Position numbers and translations under genes: made by a program. The notes beneath the pieces were generated by a model that saw only the letters and a program-made list of their open reading frames with translations, made no database searches and was not told the DNA's origin. Below, piece after piece: positions 26,710-35,714 of a DNA stretch of 64,000 nucleotides. Source of the DNA: Variovorax sp. TBS-050B (GTDB lineage Bacteria > Pseudomonadota > Gammaproteobacteria > Burkholderiales > Burkholderiaceae_C); the NCBI RefSeq assembly GCF_029893635.1, contig NZ_JARXYR010000002.1, forward strand, positions 2,207,001 to 2,271,000, written 5' to 3'. The stretch's first letter is position 1, and each line of letters starts with the position of its first letter.

Positions 26710-27645
26710 CTACGGCAGCACCCGCGCGACCGCATCGGCGAAGGACGGGAGGTCGGTGCCGGTGTGGGTCGTCGCGTAGGTCGCCTCGCTCACGGCCAGC
26801 CCTGGCTGGCCGCGCGCCCGGAGCCGCTGGTACAGGCCGTCGACGGGACCGGAGTTGCATTCGGTCGGATGGTCGCAGCGCGTCAGCAGCAGGGTCGCGG
26901 CAAGCGGCCTGTCGCCGAGCGCGTCGTGCATGCGCTGTTCGAGTTCGCGGTACTCGGCCGCCTGGAAGTCGAAGGCGCCTTCGAACGCCAGGAAGTGCGA
27001 GAAGGTCAGGCTGCCGGCCGCCCCCTCGAGAAACAGCGCGATGCCGGCCATGCTGCCGCTGAGCGAAAGGCCGGTCAGCAGGCGCCGAGCCGGATCGGTG
27101 CGATAGCCGGCCTCGATGAACGGCACCAGTTCGAGCGTGAGGAAGTCGTGGTACGCGGTGGCGCCGGGCAGCGTGTAGTCCTGCTCGCGCCGTGCCGTGC
27201 CGCCGATGCCGACCAGGATCGCCTCCGTGCGGCGCTCGTCGAGGATGGTCTTGAAGTTCGCGAAGCGCGTGCCCGGCGGGTTGAAGACGCCGTCGCCGTC
27301 CATCGCGTAGATGACCGGGTAGCGCGCGGAGCCGCCGTCGTACGAGGCGGGCAGATGGATCTCGAGCGCATAGGTCGCGCCCGTCTTGCTGGAGGCGATC
27401 GTGGCGGAGACCACGCGGCTGGCGGGTGCATCGGCCGGCGGTGCGGCCGGCACGTCGGGCGCGGGCGGCGCGGGGGGCGGTGGCGGGGGCGCGGGGGCGG
27501 GCGGTTCGGCCGGCGGCGCGACGGCCGCCACGGGCACGATCGGAATGCCGCCCCCACCGCCACCCCCGCCGCAACTCGACGCGCCGAGCAGATAAGCCCA
27601 GCCCGCAACGCACGCGACCGTGCGCATCCTTTGCCCAGCCTGCAT
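26710..27645 (-). CDS. Lipoprotein-like alpha/beta hydrolase (esterase D/Fes-like)
   Basis: A 311-residue product. A signal sequence ends in ASSC followed by eight glycines, so it is probably lipidated although the lipobox is atypical. A long Pro/Ala spacer (about 40-80) leads to an esterase domain: VIYAMDGDGVF, ILVGIGG, nucleophile GLSLSGSMAG, FLAFEGAFDF and a late ATTHTGTDL histidine. This order matches the putative esterase family that includes siderophore esterases. Convergent with the patatin gene, with 7 bp between stops. Substrate unknown. Confidence 0.8.
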   Translation of the reverse strand: MQAGQRMRTVACVAGWAYLLGASSCGGGGGGGGIPIVPVAAVAPPAEPPAPAPPPPPPAPPAPDVPAAPPADAPASRVVSATIASSKTGATYALEIHLPASYDGGSARYPVIYAMDGDGVFNPPGTRFANFKTILDERRTEAILVGIGGTARREQDYTLPGATAYHDFLTLELVPFIEAGYRTDPARRLLTGLSLSGSMAGIALFLEGAAGSLTFSHFLAFEGAFDFQAAEYRELEQRMHDALGDRPLAATLLLTRCDHPTECNSGPVDGLYQRLRARGQPGLAVSEATYATTHTGTDLPSFADAVARVLP

Positions 27646-27878
27646 CGGAAGTCCCCTGCAATGCGTGATCGACGGCGCTCGTCGAACGCCGGCCCCGAAA
27701 ACCTGCGCACCGCACGGATGCGCGCTTTGCCACCATGCCACGGACCGGCGCGCGTTCTGCCCTGTTCGGGGTAGATGAAAAGAGAAACAGTCGTATCGGT
27801 CCTGCGCCGGCGCGCCGCACGGGTCGACGCGGTGCCGCGCTACGATCCGGCGTTTCCAGAACCCGAGGAGGACAAGAG

Positions 27879-28268
27879 ATGCGCCCCACCGTACTGCAGC
27901 CAACCGCGGGCTCCGTCGCCATGCGAGGGCGCGGCCGCCGCATCGCCGCGGCATGCCTCGGCGCCGCCGTCCTGCTGCTGGCCGCCTGCCAGGCGCAGCC
28001 CGAATTCCGTCCGCTCACCTCCGAAGCCCCGCCGCCGCCCACCTTCGTGACCGTGCCCACCGACCCCGGCTGCGAGGCTGCGCGTGCCGGCTATGCGCTG
28101 GGCCGGCCGGTGGCGCAGCCGCTGCTCGAGGAACTGCTCGCGCGCACCGGCTCGGGCTCGGTGCGCACCTCGGCCGCCGGCGAGCCGCCGCCGGCGCCGG
28201 CCGATCCGAAGCGCCTCAACCTCGATGTCGATGCGCAGGGCCGCATCACGGCCGCGCGCTGCGGCTGA
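27879..28268 (+). CDS. I78-family peptidase inhibitor lipoprotein
   Basis: A 129-residue secreted lipoprotein (lipobox LLAACQ). The mature domain follows the I78 inhibitor pattern: GCEAARAGYALGRPVAQPLLEELLARTGSGSVRT, then DPKRLNLDVDAQGRITAARCG, with the two cysteines expected to form a disulfide. Such proteins inhibit serine proteases in the periplasm or outside the cell. GAGGAGGACAAGAG precedes ATG 27879. The 233-bp spacer upstream serves both this gene and the divergent esterase gene. Confidence 0.82.
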   Translation: MRPTVLQPTAGSVAMRGRGRRIAAACLGAAVLLLAACQAQPEFRPLTSEAPPPPTFVTVPTDPGCEAARAGYALGRPVAQPLLEELLARTGSGSVRTSAAGEPPPAPADPKRLNLDVDAQGRITAARCG

Positions 28269-28276
28269 GCGCTGAA

Positions 28277-28282
28277 GATAAT
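28277..28282 (+). promoter_or_regulatory. -10 element for a leaderless HCCA-isomerase-like mRNA
   Basis: GATAAT lies six bases before ATG 28289, placing the transcription start at the start codon. The same GATAAT-N6-ATG arrangement occurs at dapF. Confidence 0.5.
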
Positions 28283-28288
28283 GCCGCG

Positions 28289-28936
28289 ATGATTTCTTCC
28301 AAGACCTCGATCGCGCTCGACTGCTACTACAGCCTTTCCTCGCCCTGGGCCTACCTCGGCGGTCCGCAACTGCAGGACATCGTGCGCCGCCACCACGTGC
28401 GGCTCGCGCTCAAGCCCTACGACTTCCAGGCCGTGGTGCCGCAGACCGGCGGCATTCCGCTGAAGACGCGGCCGGAGCCGCGCCGCACCTACCACGCGCT
28501 CGAACTCGCACGCTGGCGCGACCACCTGGGCATGCCGCTCAACCTGGAACCGGCCTACTACCCCAAGGGCGTGCCGGTGGACCCGAACTGGAACAAGTAC
28601 CCGGGCTGGATGGTGATCGCCGCGCAACTGCAGGGGCTCGATGCGCAGCCGCTCTCGCACGCGCTGCTGCGCGCGCTCTGGGCCGAGGAACGCGACACCT
28701 CACAGGCCGAGGTGCGCATCGCGATCGCCGACGAGAACGGCTACGACGGCGCCTCGCTGCAGGCGATGGAGCAGTCGGCCGAAGTGCTTGCGGTGTACCG
28801 CGCGAACAGCGCCGAGGCCATCGAGGCCGGCGTGTTCGGCGCACCCACCTTCATCCTGAACGGCGAGCGCTTCTGGGGCCAGGACCGGCTGGCCTTCCTG
28901 GACCGGGCGCTCGATCGCCTGCGCGCGAAGGGCTGA
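28289..28936 (+). CDS. 2-hydroxychromene-2-carboxylate isomerase-like (DsbA/kappa-GST fold)
   Basis: A 215-residue glutathione-dependent isomerase-like protein. The N-terminus DCYYSLSSPWAYLGGPQL carries the SPWAY segment of HCCA isomerases, with serine where DsbA proteins have the CxxC cysteine. GVFGAPTFILNGERFWGQDRLAFL near the end is the cis-proline and terminal motif of the family. HCCA isomerases act in naphthalene-type ring degradation, but no partner genes are seen here, so the physiological substrate may differ. Confidence 0.85.
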   Translation: MISSKTSIALDCYYSLSSPWAYLGGPQLQDIVRRHHVRLALKPYDFQAVVPQTGGIPLKTRPEPRRTYHALELARWRDHLGMPLNLEPAYYPKGVPVDPNWNKYPGWMVIAAQLQGLDAQPLSHALLRALWAEERDTSQAEVRIAIADENGYDGASLQAMEQSAEVLAVYRANSAEAIEAGVFGAPTFILNGERFWGQDRLAFLDRALDRLRAKG

Positions 28937-28943
28937 GCGCCGC

Positions 28944-29519
28944 TCAGTCGCCGCGCACCCAGTTGTAGAACATGCTGCGCTTGAAGCCGTTGCTCGTGTA
29001 GATCGGCTCCTTCGCATAGATATCCACCGCCGCCACCGCCGCCGTCAGCGCGAGGATGTCGGCTTCCTCCACGGCGTACCGTCCCGCGAGCAGCTTGCGC
29101 GCGATGGGGTGCGCGATGTTGCGCACCGCCTGGCCGCCGATCTGCGGCTGGCCGGCGGCCTCGAGGTACATGGCTTCGGCGAGATAGGCCGCGGCTTCGT
29201 TCTCGTGGCCCGAGTGCTTGCCGGTGGTCTGGATGTCGAGGTGCGCATGGGTGCACTCGTGCACCAGGAAGGCCTGGTCGCTCGCGTTCGAGATGCTGAA
29301 GCCGTCGCGCAGGTTGATGATGTCGGTGTCCATGTTGTAGCTCGCGCCCGCGCCGCTCGACACGGCGTTGCCGAGCTTGAAGGCGCCGCTCGCGATCGCG
29401 TCGGCCACGTCGATCTGGTAGGCGCTCGGGTAGACGCGCAGGCTCCGCACGGCGAAATTCAGGCGCGCGACGTTGAGGTCGCGCTTGAGGAAACTGACGA
29501 TGTCGGACTTGAGCGTCAT
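28944..29519 (-). CDS. Zincin-like hypothetical protein (HExxH motif)
   Basis: A 191-residue protein without a signal peptide. AFLVHECTHAHLDIQ provides an HExxH zinc-binding motif near residue 86, and ENEAAAYLAEAMYLEAAG about 20 residues later provides a glutamate at the distance expected for a gluzincin third ligand. The rest is not recognised. It may be a peptidase or a toxin-like domain. It is convergent with the isomerase gene, with 7 bp between stops. Activity is inferred from the motif alone. Confidence 0.6.
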   Translation of the reverse strand: MTLKSDIVSFLKRDLNVARLNFAVRSLRVYPSAYQIDVADAIASGAFKLGNAVSSGAGASYNMDTDIINLRDGFSISNASDQAFLVHECTHAHLDIQTTGKHSGHENEAAAYLAEAMYLEAAGQPQIGGQAVRNIAHPIARKLLAGRYAVEEADILALTAAVAAVDIYAKEPIYTSNGFKRSMFYNWVRGD

Positions 29520-29646
29520 GCGCGGGAGGCTCCGTGGGTAAATGGTGGTGGACGAATCCGAAGCCACGCATTCTGGTGAGCGTCGCGCGCCGCGCCTATA
29601 GCCCGTTCGGCCGTGTGGCCCCGGCCCTTCGGCCGAGGCGCTCGGC

Positions 29647-30564
29647 TCAGCCGACGAGCATCGAGCGCGGCAGCAGCGCCGGCACCAGCGTGCGGTTCAG
29701 CCGCTCGCGCCACCAGCGCAGCGCCTGCCCCTCGGCGCCGGTCTTCCAGGCGAGCCAGAAGGGCTCGGGCGCGCGCGGCTCCTCGGTCGGCAACTCGACC
29801 AGCGTGCCGCGCGCGAGCTCGCCGGCGATGCAGGCGCGCGGCAGGAAGCCGTGGCCGAGGCCGGCCGCCTGGCAGGCGATCTTCGCGGCCATCGAGGGCA
29901 CGGTGATGCGCGGCTGGCCCGCGAGCAGGCCCACGGTGCGGTCCGACAGCGTGCGCGCGCTGTCGCCCACGACGATGGCGTTGCATTCGAGCAGGTCGCC
30001 GCGCTGCAGCGGCCGGCCCAGGCGCGTGAGCGGATGGCTGGGCGCCACGCAGAACGCGAACGCGATGCTGCCGACCGTCACCGCCTGGTAGCCGCCGCCG
30101 GCCGGGCCTTCTCCCGCGGCGATGACGATGTCCGCGCGCCCCTCGCGCAGCGCCTCCCAGCTGCCGGTGAGCGCCTCGCAGGCGATGCGCAGCCGCGTGC
30201 CGCAGCGCAGGTCCTCGAAGGCGCGGATGTCGTCCATCAGCGATTGCGTGGGGATCAGCGAATCGTGCACCAGGCGCAGCTCCGACTCGAAGCCGGTGGC
30301 GATCTGCCGCATGCGCGATTCGAGGTCGTTGGCCGCGTTGAGCAGCCAGCGGCCCTCCTTCAGCATCTCCTCGCCCGCGGGCGTGAGGTTGACGCGCGGG
30401 CCGTTGCGCTCGAACAAGCGCATGCCGAGCTGCTCTTCGAGACGGCCCACGGCATACGAGATGGTGGAGGGCACCTTGTGGAGCCGCGCGGCGGCCGCGG
30501 CGAAGGAGCCGTGGCGGGCGATGGCGTCGACGACTTCGATGGCTTCGAGGCTGAGCTTGAGCAC
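29647..30564 (-). CDS. LysR-family transcriptional regulator
   Basis: A 305-residue regulator. The N-terminal winged helix-turn-helix is clear: AIARHGSFAAAAARLHKVPSTISYAVGRLEEQLGMRLFERNGPRVNLTPAGEEML. The C-terminal effector-binding domain is LysR_substrate-like. It is divergent from the isochorismatase-XapX-amidohydrolase operon, the standard arrangement for controlling that operon and itself. The 192-bp spacer contains AT-rich half sites (for example TTCGAAAAATTCGA) that could be its operator. The start is GTG 30564, set by the conserved LKLSLEAIEVVDAIA beginning. Confidence 0.9.
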   Translation of the reverse strand: MLKLSLEAIEVVDAIARHGSFAAAAARLHKVPSTISYAVGRLEEQLGMRLFERNGPRVNLTPAGEEMLKEGRWLLNAANDLESRMRQIATGFESELRLVHDSLIPTQSLMDDIRAFEDLRCGTRLRIACEALTGSWEALREGRADIVIAAGEGPAGGGYQAVTVGSIAFAFCVAPSHPLTRLGRPLQRGDLLECNAIVVGDSARTLSDRTVGLLAGQPRITVPSMAAKIACQAAGLGHGFLPRACIAGELARGTLVELPTEEPRAPEPFWLAWKTGAEGQALRWWRERLNRTLVPALLPRSMLVG

Positions 30565-30756
30565 GTGCGTTCCCCATGAAAAGAAGGACCGAAAACCCTG
30601 GAGAATCAACGTTCGAAAAATTCGATCGATGACGCTGAAAACTTTCGCCGATGCTGGTCGGAATGGCCCCGATGATTCAGCCCATGCCGAGGGAAATGCT
30701 TCCCGAAGCGGATTGTGAATCGAATCGAACCTTTTTCATACTTCAGGAGTACTTTC

Positions 30757-31413
30757 ATGTCGAAGATCCAGGCCACCCCCACCGCCGGCGCCACCTTGCT
30801 GACCCCCAACGACCACACGCTCGTGATGATCGACTTCCAGTCGCAGATGGCCTTCGCCACGCATTCGATCGACGCGGTCACGCTGCGCAACAACGCGGCG
30901 CTGGTGGCGCAGGCGGCGGCCGGCTTCAAGGTGCCGACCATCCTCACGACCGTGGCCGAGAAGAGCTTCTCGGGCCCGATGTTCCGCGAGATCGCCGAGG
31001 CCTTCCCGGGCCAGAAGATGCTCGACCGCACCTCGATGAACACCTGGGAGGACGCGGCCGTGATCGAGCGCGTGAACCAGATCGGCAAGCCGCGCATCGT
31101 GCTCGCCGGCCTCTGGACCAGCGTGTGCATCGTGGGCCCGGCGCTGTCGGCGCTGGACCAGGGCTTCGAGGTCTACGTGATCGCCGACGCCAGCGGCGAC
31201 GTCTCGGCCGAGGCGCACAACCGCGCGATGGAGCGCATGGTGCAGGCCGGCGCGCGGCCGATGACCTCGCTGCAATACCTGCTCGAGCTGCAGCGCGACT
31301 GGGCGCGCGGCGAGACCTACGAGCTCACCACCGGCATCGCGAAGAAGGTGGGCGGCGCCTACGGCATCGGCATCGACTACGCCAAGAGCATGTTCGGCGC
31401 GCACGAAGGCTGA
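30757..31413 (+). CDS. Isochorismatase-family hydrolase (YcaC-like)
   Basis: A 218-residue cysteine hydrolase. The predicted triad is Asp in LVMIDFQSQM, Lys in VAEKSFSG and Cys in TSVCIVGPALSAL. Several family members hydrolyse amides, carbamates or N-carbamoyl compounds rather than isochorismate. CAGGAG precedes ATG 30757. It is the first gene of an operon divergent from LysR. Its partner amidohydrolase suggests successive steps on one substrate. Confidence 0.88.
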   Translation: MSKIQATPTAGATLLTPNDHTLVMIDFQSQMAFATHSIDAVTLRNNAALVAQAAAGFKVPTILTTVAEKSFSGPMFREIAEAFPGQKMLDRTSMNTWEDAAVIERVNQIGKPRIVLAGLWTSVCIVGPALSALDQGFEVYVIADASGDVSAEAHNRAMERMVQAGARPMTSLQYLLELQRDWARGETYELTTGIAKKVGGAYGIGIDYAKSMFGAHEG

Positions 31414-31438
31414 TCGGAAACCCCAGGAAGCGCCGGCC

Positions 31439-31729
31439 ATGAAGCCCTACCTCGTCTCCCTTGCGCTGGGCCTGCTGGTCGGCGTGATCTACGCGCTGTT
31501 CCAGGTGCGCTCGCCGGCGCCGCCGGTGATCGCGCTCGTGGGCCTGCTCGGCATCCTGCTCGGCGAGCAGATCCCGCCGCTGGTGAAGCAGCTGTCCGAG
31601 CGTCCCGCGGCCACGTCCTGGCTGCATCATCAGGTCAAGCCGCACGTGTTCGGCGAGCTGCCCCGCTGCGTGCAGCCCACGGCGAGCGGGACCGCCGCCG
31701 CCCGCCCCGCCGACCGGAGCGACGCATGA
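31439..31729 (+). CDS. XapX domain membrane protein
   Basis: A 96-residue small membrane protein with two hydrophobic segments (VSLALGLLVGVIYALFQV and PPVIALVGLLGILLGEQI), the XapX/DUF1427 signature including RSPAPPVIALVGLLG. The function of XapX proteins is unknown. The remaining 40 residues are soluble. Its stop overlaps the amidohydrolase start by 4 bp (ATGA). Confidence 0.87.
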   Translation: MKPYLVSLALGLLVGVIYALFQVRSPAPPVIALVGLLGILLGEQIPPLVKQLSERPAATSWLHHQVKPHVFGELPRCVQPTASGTAAARPADRSDA

Positions 31730-33703
31730 ACGCCGGCGACCCGCAACGCCGCCGGTTCCTCGGCGCTCTCGGCGCCCTTGCCGCCACCACCCTCGCACCC
31801 ACCACGACCATGGCCCAGACCCAGACCCCCGACCTCATCCTGCACAACGGCCGCTTCACCACGCTGGACCGCGCGAACCCGAATGCCGACGCGGTGGCGA
31901 TCCTGGACGGCCGCTTCCTCCGCGTGGGCCGCGCCGAAGAGGTGCTGCCGCTCGCCGGCAGCCGCACCCGCGTGATCGACCTGCAGGGCAGGCGCGTGCT
32001 GCCGGGCCTGATCGACAACCACCTGCACATCATCCGCGGCGGCCTCAACTACAACATGGAGCTGCGCTGGGACGGCGTGAGGAGCCTCGCCGACGCCATG
32101 GCCATGCTGCGCCGCCAGGTCGCCGTCACGCCCGCGCCGCAGTGGGTGCGCGTGGTGGGCGGCTTCACCGAGCACCAGTTCGTGGAGAAGCGGCTGCCGA
32201 CGCTGGCCGAACTCAATGCGGTGGCGCCCGACACGCCGGTCTTCATCCTGCACCTGTACGACCGCGCGCTGCTCAACGCGGCCGCGCTGCGCGCCGTGGG
32301 CTACACCAGGGACACGCCCGCGCCGCCCGGCGGCGAGATCGTGCGCGACGGCCACGGCAACCCGACGGGCCTGCTGCTCGCCAAGCCCAACGCCGCCATC
32401 CTCTACGCCACGCTCGCCAAGGGACCGAAGCTGCCCTTCGACTACCAGCTCAATTCCACGCGCCACTTCATGCGCGAGCTCAACCGGCTCGGCGTGACGG
32501 GTGCGATAGACGCGGGCGGCGGCAACCAGAACTATCCCGACGACTATGCGGTGATCCAGAAGCTCGCCGACGACGGCCAGCTCACGATCCGCCTCGCCTA
32601 CAACCTGTTCACGCAGAAGCCGAAGCAGGAGAAGCAGGACTTCCTGAACTGGACCGCGAACTCGACCTACAAGCAGGGCGACGACTACTTCCGCCACAAC
32701 GGCGCGGGCGAGATGCTGGTGTTCTCGGCCGCCGACTTCGAGGATTTCCGCGAGCCGCGGCCCGAGATGGGGCCCGAGATGGAAGGCGAGCTCGAAGGCG
32801 TGGTGCGCATCCTCGCGCAGAACCGCTGGCCCTGGCGCATGCACGCCACCTACGACGAGACCATCGACCGTGCGCTCGACGTGTTCGAGAAGGTCGACAA
32901 GGACACGCCGCTCGCCGGCCTGAACTGGTTCTTCGACCATGCCGAGACCATCTCCGAGAAGTCGATGGACCGCATCGCCGCGCTCGGCGGCGGCGTGGCG
33001 GTGCAGCACCGCATGGCCTACCAGGGCGAGTACTTCGTCGCGCGCTACGGCGCCGGCGCGGCCGAGGCCACGCCGCCCGTGAAGAAGATGCTGGAGCGCG
33101 GCCTCAAGGTCTCGGCCGGCACCGACGCCACGCGCGTGGCCTCGTACAACCCCTGGGTCTCGCTCTCGTGGCTGGTCACGGGCAGGACCGTGGGCGGCAT
33201 GCAGCTCTATCCGCAGCGCAACTGCCTGGACCGCGAGCAGGCGCTGCGCATGTGGACCGAGAACGTGACCTGGTTCTCCAACGAGGAGGGCAGGAAGGGC
33301 CGCATCCAGGCCGGCCAGCTCGCCGACCTCGTGGTGCCCGACCGCGACTACTTCGGCTGCGCCGAATCGGAGATCGCCGACACCACCGCGCTGCTCACGA
33401 TGGTGGGCGGCAAGGTGGTCTGGGGCGCCGGCCCCTTCGCCGCGCTCGACGAGGGCGCGCCGCCGCCCGCGATGCCCGACTGGTCGCCCGCGCGCACCTT
33501 CGGCGGGCTATGCGGGCTGGGCCGACACGGCCGAGGGCGCGCCGCTGCAGAAGGCGATGCGGAAGGCCGCCATGGCCTGCGCCTGCGCCAACGACTGCAA
33601 CGTGCACGGCCACCAGCACGCCACGGCCTGGAGCAGCAAGCTGCCGATCGCCGACCTCAAGAGCTTCTGGGGCGCGCTGGGCTGCGCCTGCTGGGCGGTG
33701 TGA
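31726..33703 (+). CDS. Tat-exported YtcJ-like amidohydrolase (frameshifted as sequenced)
   Basis: A metal-dependent amidohydrolase of about 658 residues. A twin-arginine signal (QRRRFLGALGALAATTLAP, cleavage near MAQ) implies folded export to the periplasm. Metal motifs: LIDNHLHIIRG, HATYDETIDRAL, NWFFDHAE, SAGTDATR. The frame breaks at 33505-33507 (GGCGGGCTA where GGCGGCTA is expected); afterwards it continues AGWADTAEGAPLQ and ends in a Cys-rich region (MACACANDCNVHGHQH, then CACWAV) that might bind metal. It overlaps the DoxX gene start. A sequence error is more likely than a pseudogene because the operon is otherwise intact. Confidence 0.85.
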
Positions 33704-34107
33704 TGGCGATGCGCTGGACCACTTCCGCCGCCGTGCGCTGGGTCGCCTTGCTGCTGCTGTGCGCGGCCTACCTGCAGGGCGGCCTGAACAAGGCGATGGA
33801 CTTCGACGCGGCCCTCGTCGAGATGAACCACTTCGGCCTGTCGCCGGCCGGGCCGATGGCGGTGGCAGTGATCGTGCTGGAGCTCGGCGCCTCGGCGCTG
33901 ATCCTCGCGGGCTTCTGGCGCTGGCTCGGCGCGCTCGCGCTCGCGGGCTTCACGCTGATGGCGACCTTCGTGGCGCTGCGTTTCTGGCAGATGCCCATGG
34001 GGCAGGCGCGCTTCATGGCGGCGAACGCCTTCTTCGAACACCTGGGCCTGGTCGGCGGCTTCCTGCTCGTCGCCTGGCTCGACCTGAAGGAGCGTGCACA
34101 TGGCTGA
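33703..34107 (+). CDS. DoxX-family membrane protein
   Basis: A 134-residue integral membrane protein with four hydrophobic spans (ALLLLCAAYLQGGLNKAMDF, VIVLELGASALILAGFW, LGALALAGFTLMATFVAL and HLGLVGGFLLVAWL), in DoxX arrangement. It overlaps the preceding gene by one base and the following MFS gene by 8 bp. DoxX proteins appear in redox and thiol systems; the role here is not known. Confidence 0.85.
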   Translation: MAMRWTTSAAVRWVALLLLCAAYLQGGLNKAMDFDAALVEMNHFGLSPAGPMAVAVIVLELGASALILAGFWRWLGALALAGFTLMATFVALRFWQMPMGQARFMAANAFFEHLGLVGGFLLVAWLDLKERAHG

Positions 34108-35674
34108 AGCTTCCCGCGGCGCCTTCGCGCCGCTGCGCCAGCCGGTGTTCGCGGTGCTCTGGGCCGCCACCGTGCTCGGCAACATCGGCAGTTTCATGCG
34201 CGACGTGGCGAGCTCGTGGCTGGTCACCGACCTGTCGGCGAGCCCGACCGCGGTGGCGTTGATCCAGACCGCGGCCACGCTGCCGGTGTTCCTGCTCGCC
34301 ATTCCGGCGGGCGTGCTGTCGGACATCCTCGACCGCCGCCGCTTCCTGATTTTCGTGCAGCTGGTGCTCGCGGCGGTCAGCGGCGCGCTGCTGGTGCTCT
34401 CGCACACCGGCGCGCTCACGGTCGAGTACCTGATCGCGCTGACCTTCGTGGGCGGCATCGGCGCGGCGCTGATGGGGCCGACCTGGCAGTCGATCGTGCC
34501 CGAGCTGGTGCCGCGCGCCGACCTCAAGGGCGCGGTGGCGCTCAACTCGCTCGGCATCAACATCGCGCGCTCGATCGGTCCGGCCGCGGGCGGGCTGATC
34601 CTCGCGAGCTTCGGTGCGGCCGTCACCTACGGGCTCGACGTGCTGAGCTACGTGTTCGTGATCGCGGCGTTGCTGTGGTGGAAGCGGCCGGCGGCGGTGG
34701 ACAGCGGGCTGTCCGAGAACTTCCTCGGCGCCTTCCGGGCCGGCCTGCGCTACACCCGCGCCAGCCGCGAGCTGCACGTGGTGCTGCTGCGCGCGGCGGT
34801 GTTCTTCGTGTTCGCGAGCTCGGTCTGGGCGCTGCTGCCGCTGGTGGCGCGCCAGATGCTCGGCGGCAGCGCGGGCTTTTATGGCGTGCTGCTCGGCGCG
34901 GTGGGCGCGGGCGCCATCGGCGGCGCGCTCGTGATGCCGCGGCTGCGCGCGCGGCTCGATGCCGACGGCATGCTGCTGCTGGCCTCGCTGCTCGCCGCGG
35001 GCGTGATGAGCAGCCTGGTCTTCGCGCCGCCGCAGTGGCTCGCGGTGCTGCTGCTGTTGCTGCTGGGCCTGGGCTGGATCATCGCGCTGACCACGCTCAA
35101 CGGCGTCGCCCAGTCGATCCTGCCGAACTGGGTTCGCGGGCGCGGCCTGGCGGTCTACCTCACGGTGTTCAACGGCGCGATGGCGGCCGGCAGCCTGGGC
35201 TGGGGCCTGGTGGCACAGCAGATCGGCGTGCCGTTCACGCTGGTCGCGGGCGCGGTCGGGCTGGTGATGGCGGGCCTGGCGTTCCACCGCGTGAAGCTGC
35301 CCACCGGCGAGGCCGACCTGCAGCCCTCGAACCACTGGCCCGAGCCGCTCGTGGCCGAGCCGGTGGCGCACGACCGGGGCCCCGTGATGGTGCAGGTCGA
35401 GTACCGCATCCGCAGGGACGACCGCGAGGCCTTCCTGGCCGTGATGAAGCGCCTCTCCCTCGAACGCCGCCGCGACGGCGCCTATGCCTGGGGCCTGCAC
35501 GAGCACACGGCCGATCCCGAGCGGATCATGGAATGGTTCCTGCTGGCATCGTGGGCCGAGCACCTCCGTCAGCACCACCGCGTGTCGCAGGCCGACGCCG
35601 ACCTGCAGGCCGAGGCGCTGCGCTTCCACGTCGGGCCGGGGCGGCCCGAGGTGCATCACTTCCTCTCGCTCTGA
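34100..35674 (+). CDS. MFS transporter (MFS_3 type) with C-terminal ABM-like domain
   Basis: A 524-residue protein with twelve predicted spans in residues 1-405, closest to the EntS-like/MFS_3 transmembrane exporters ([37 protein letters not shown] between spans 2 and 3). Residues of about 430-524 are soluble and resemble the ferredoxin-like antibiotic biosynthesis monooxygenase fold ([23 protein letters not shown]). ATG 34100 has AAGGAG at seven bases; an upstream in-frame GTG at 34094 is less likely. Probably exports a substrate or product of the operon's enzymes. Confidence 0.87.
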   Translation: MAEASRGAFAPLRQPVFAVLWAATVLGNIGSFMRDVASSWLVTDLSASPTAVALIQTAATLPVFLLAIPAGVLSDILDRRRFLIFVQLVLAAVSGALLVLSHTGALTVEYLIALTFVGGIGAALMGPTWQSIVPELVPRADLKGAVALNSLGINIARSIGPAAGGLILASFGAAVTYGLDVLSYVFVIAALLWWKRPAAVDSGLSENFLGAFRAGLRYTRASRELHVVLLRAAVFFVFASSVWALLPLVARQMLGGSAGFYGVLLGAVGAGAIGGALVMPRLRARLDADGMLLLASLLAAGVMSSLVFAPPQWLAVLLLLLLGLGWIIALTTLNGVAQSILPNWVRGRGLAVYLTVFNGAMAAGSLGWGLVAQQIGVPFTLVAGAVGLVMAGLAFHRVKLPTGEADLQPSNHWPEPLVAEPVAHDRGPVMVQVEYRIRRDDREAFLAVMKRLSLERRRDGAYAWGLHEHTADPERIMEWFLLASWAEHLRQHHRVSQADADLQAEALRFHVGPGRPEVHHFLSL

Positions 35675-35714
35675 GCGAGTTTCGTTTCCCTTCATCAACC
35701 TCAAGGAAAAAACC

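Noticed and set aside
30713..30742. TTGTGA-N18-CATACT as promoter of the isochorismatase operon
   Set aside because: The implied transcription start would fall within or after the CAGGAG ribosome-binding site, removing it. The real promoter is probably further upstream in the divergent spacer.
33505..33703. Interpretation of the amidohydrolase C-terminus as a separate small gene
   Set aside because: Removing one G joins it in frame with the amidohydrolase, and no start codon or ribosome-binding site is present.
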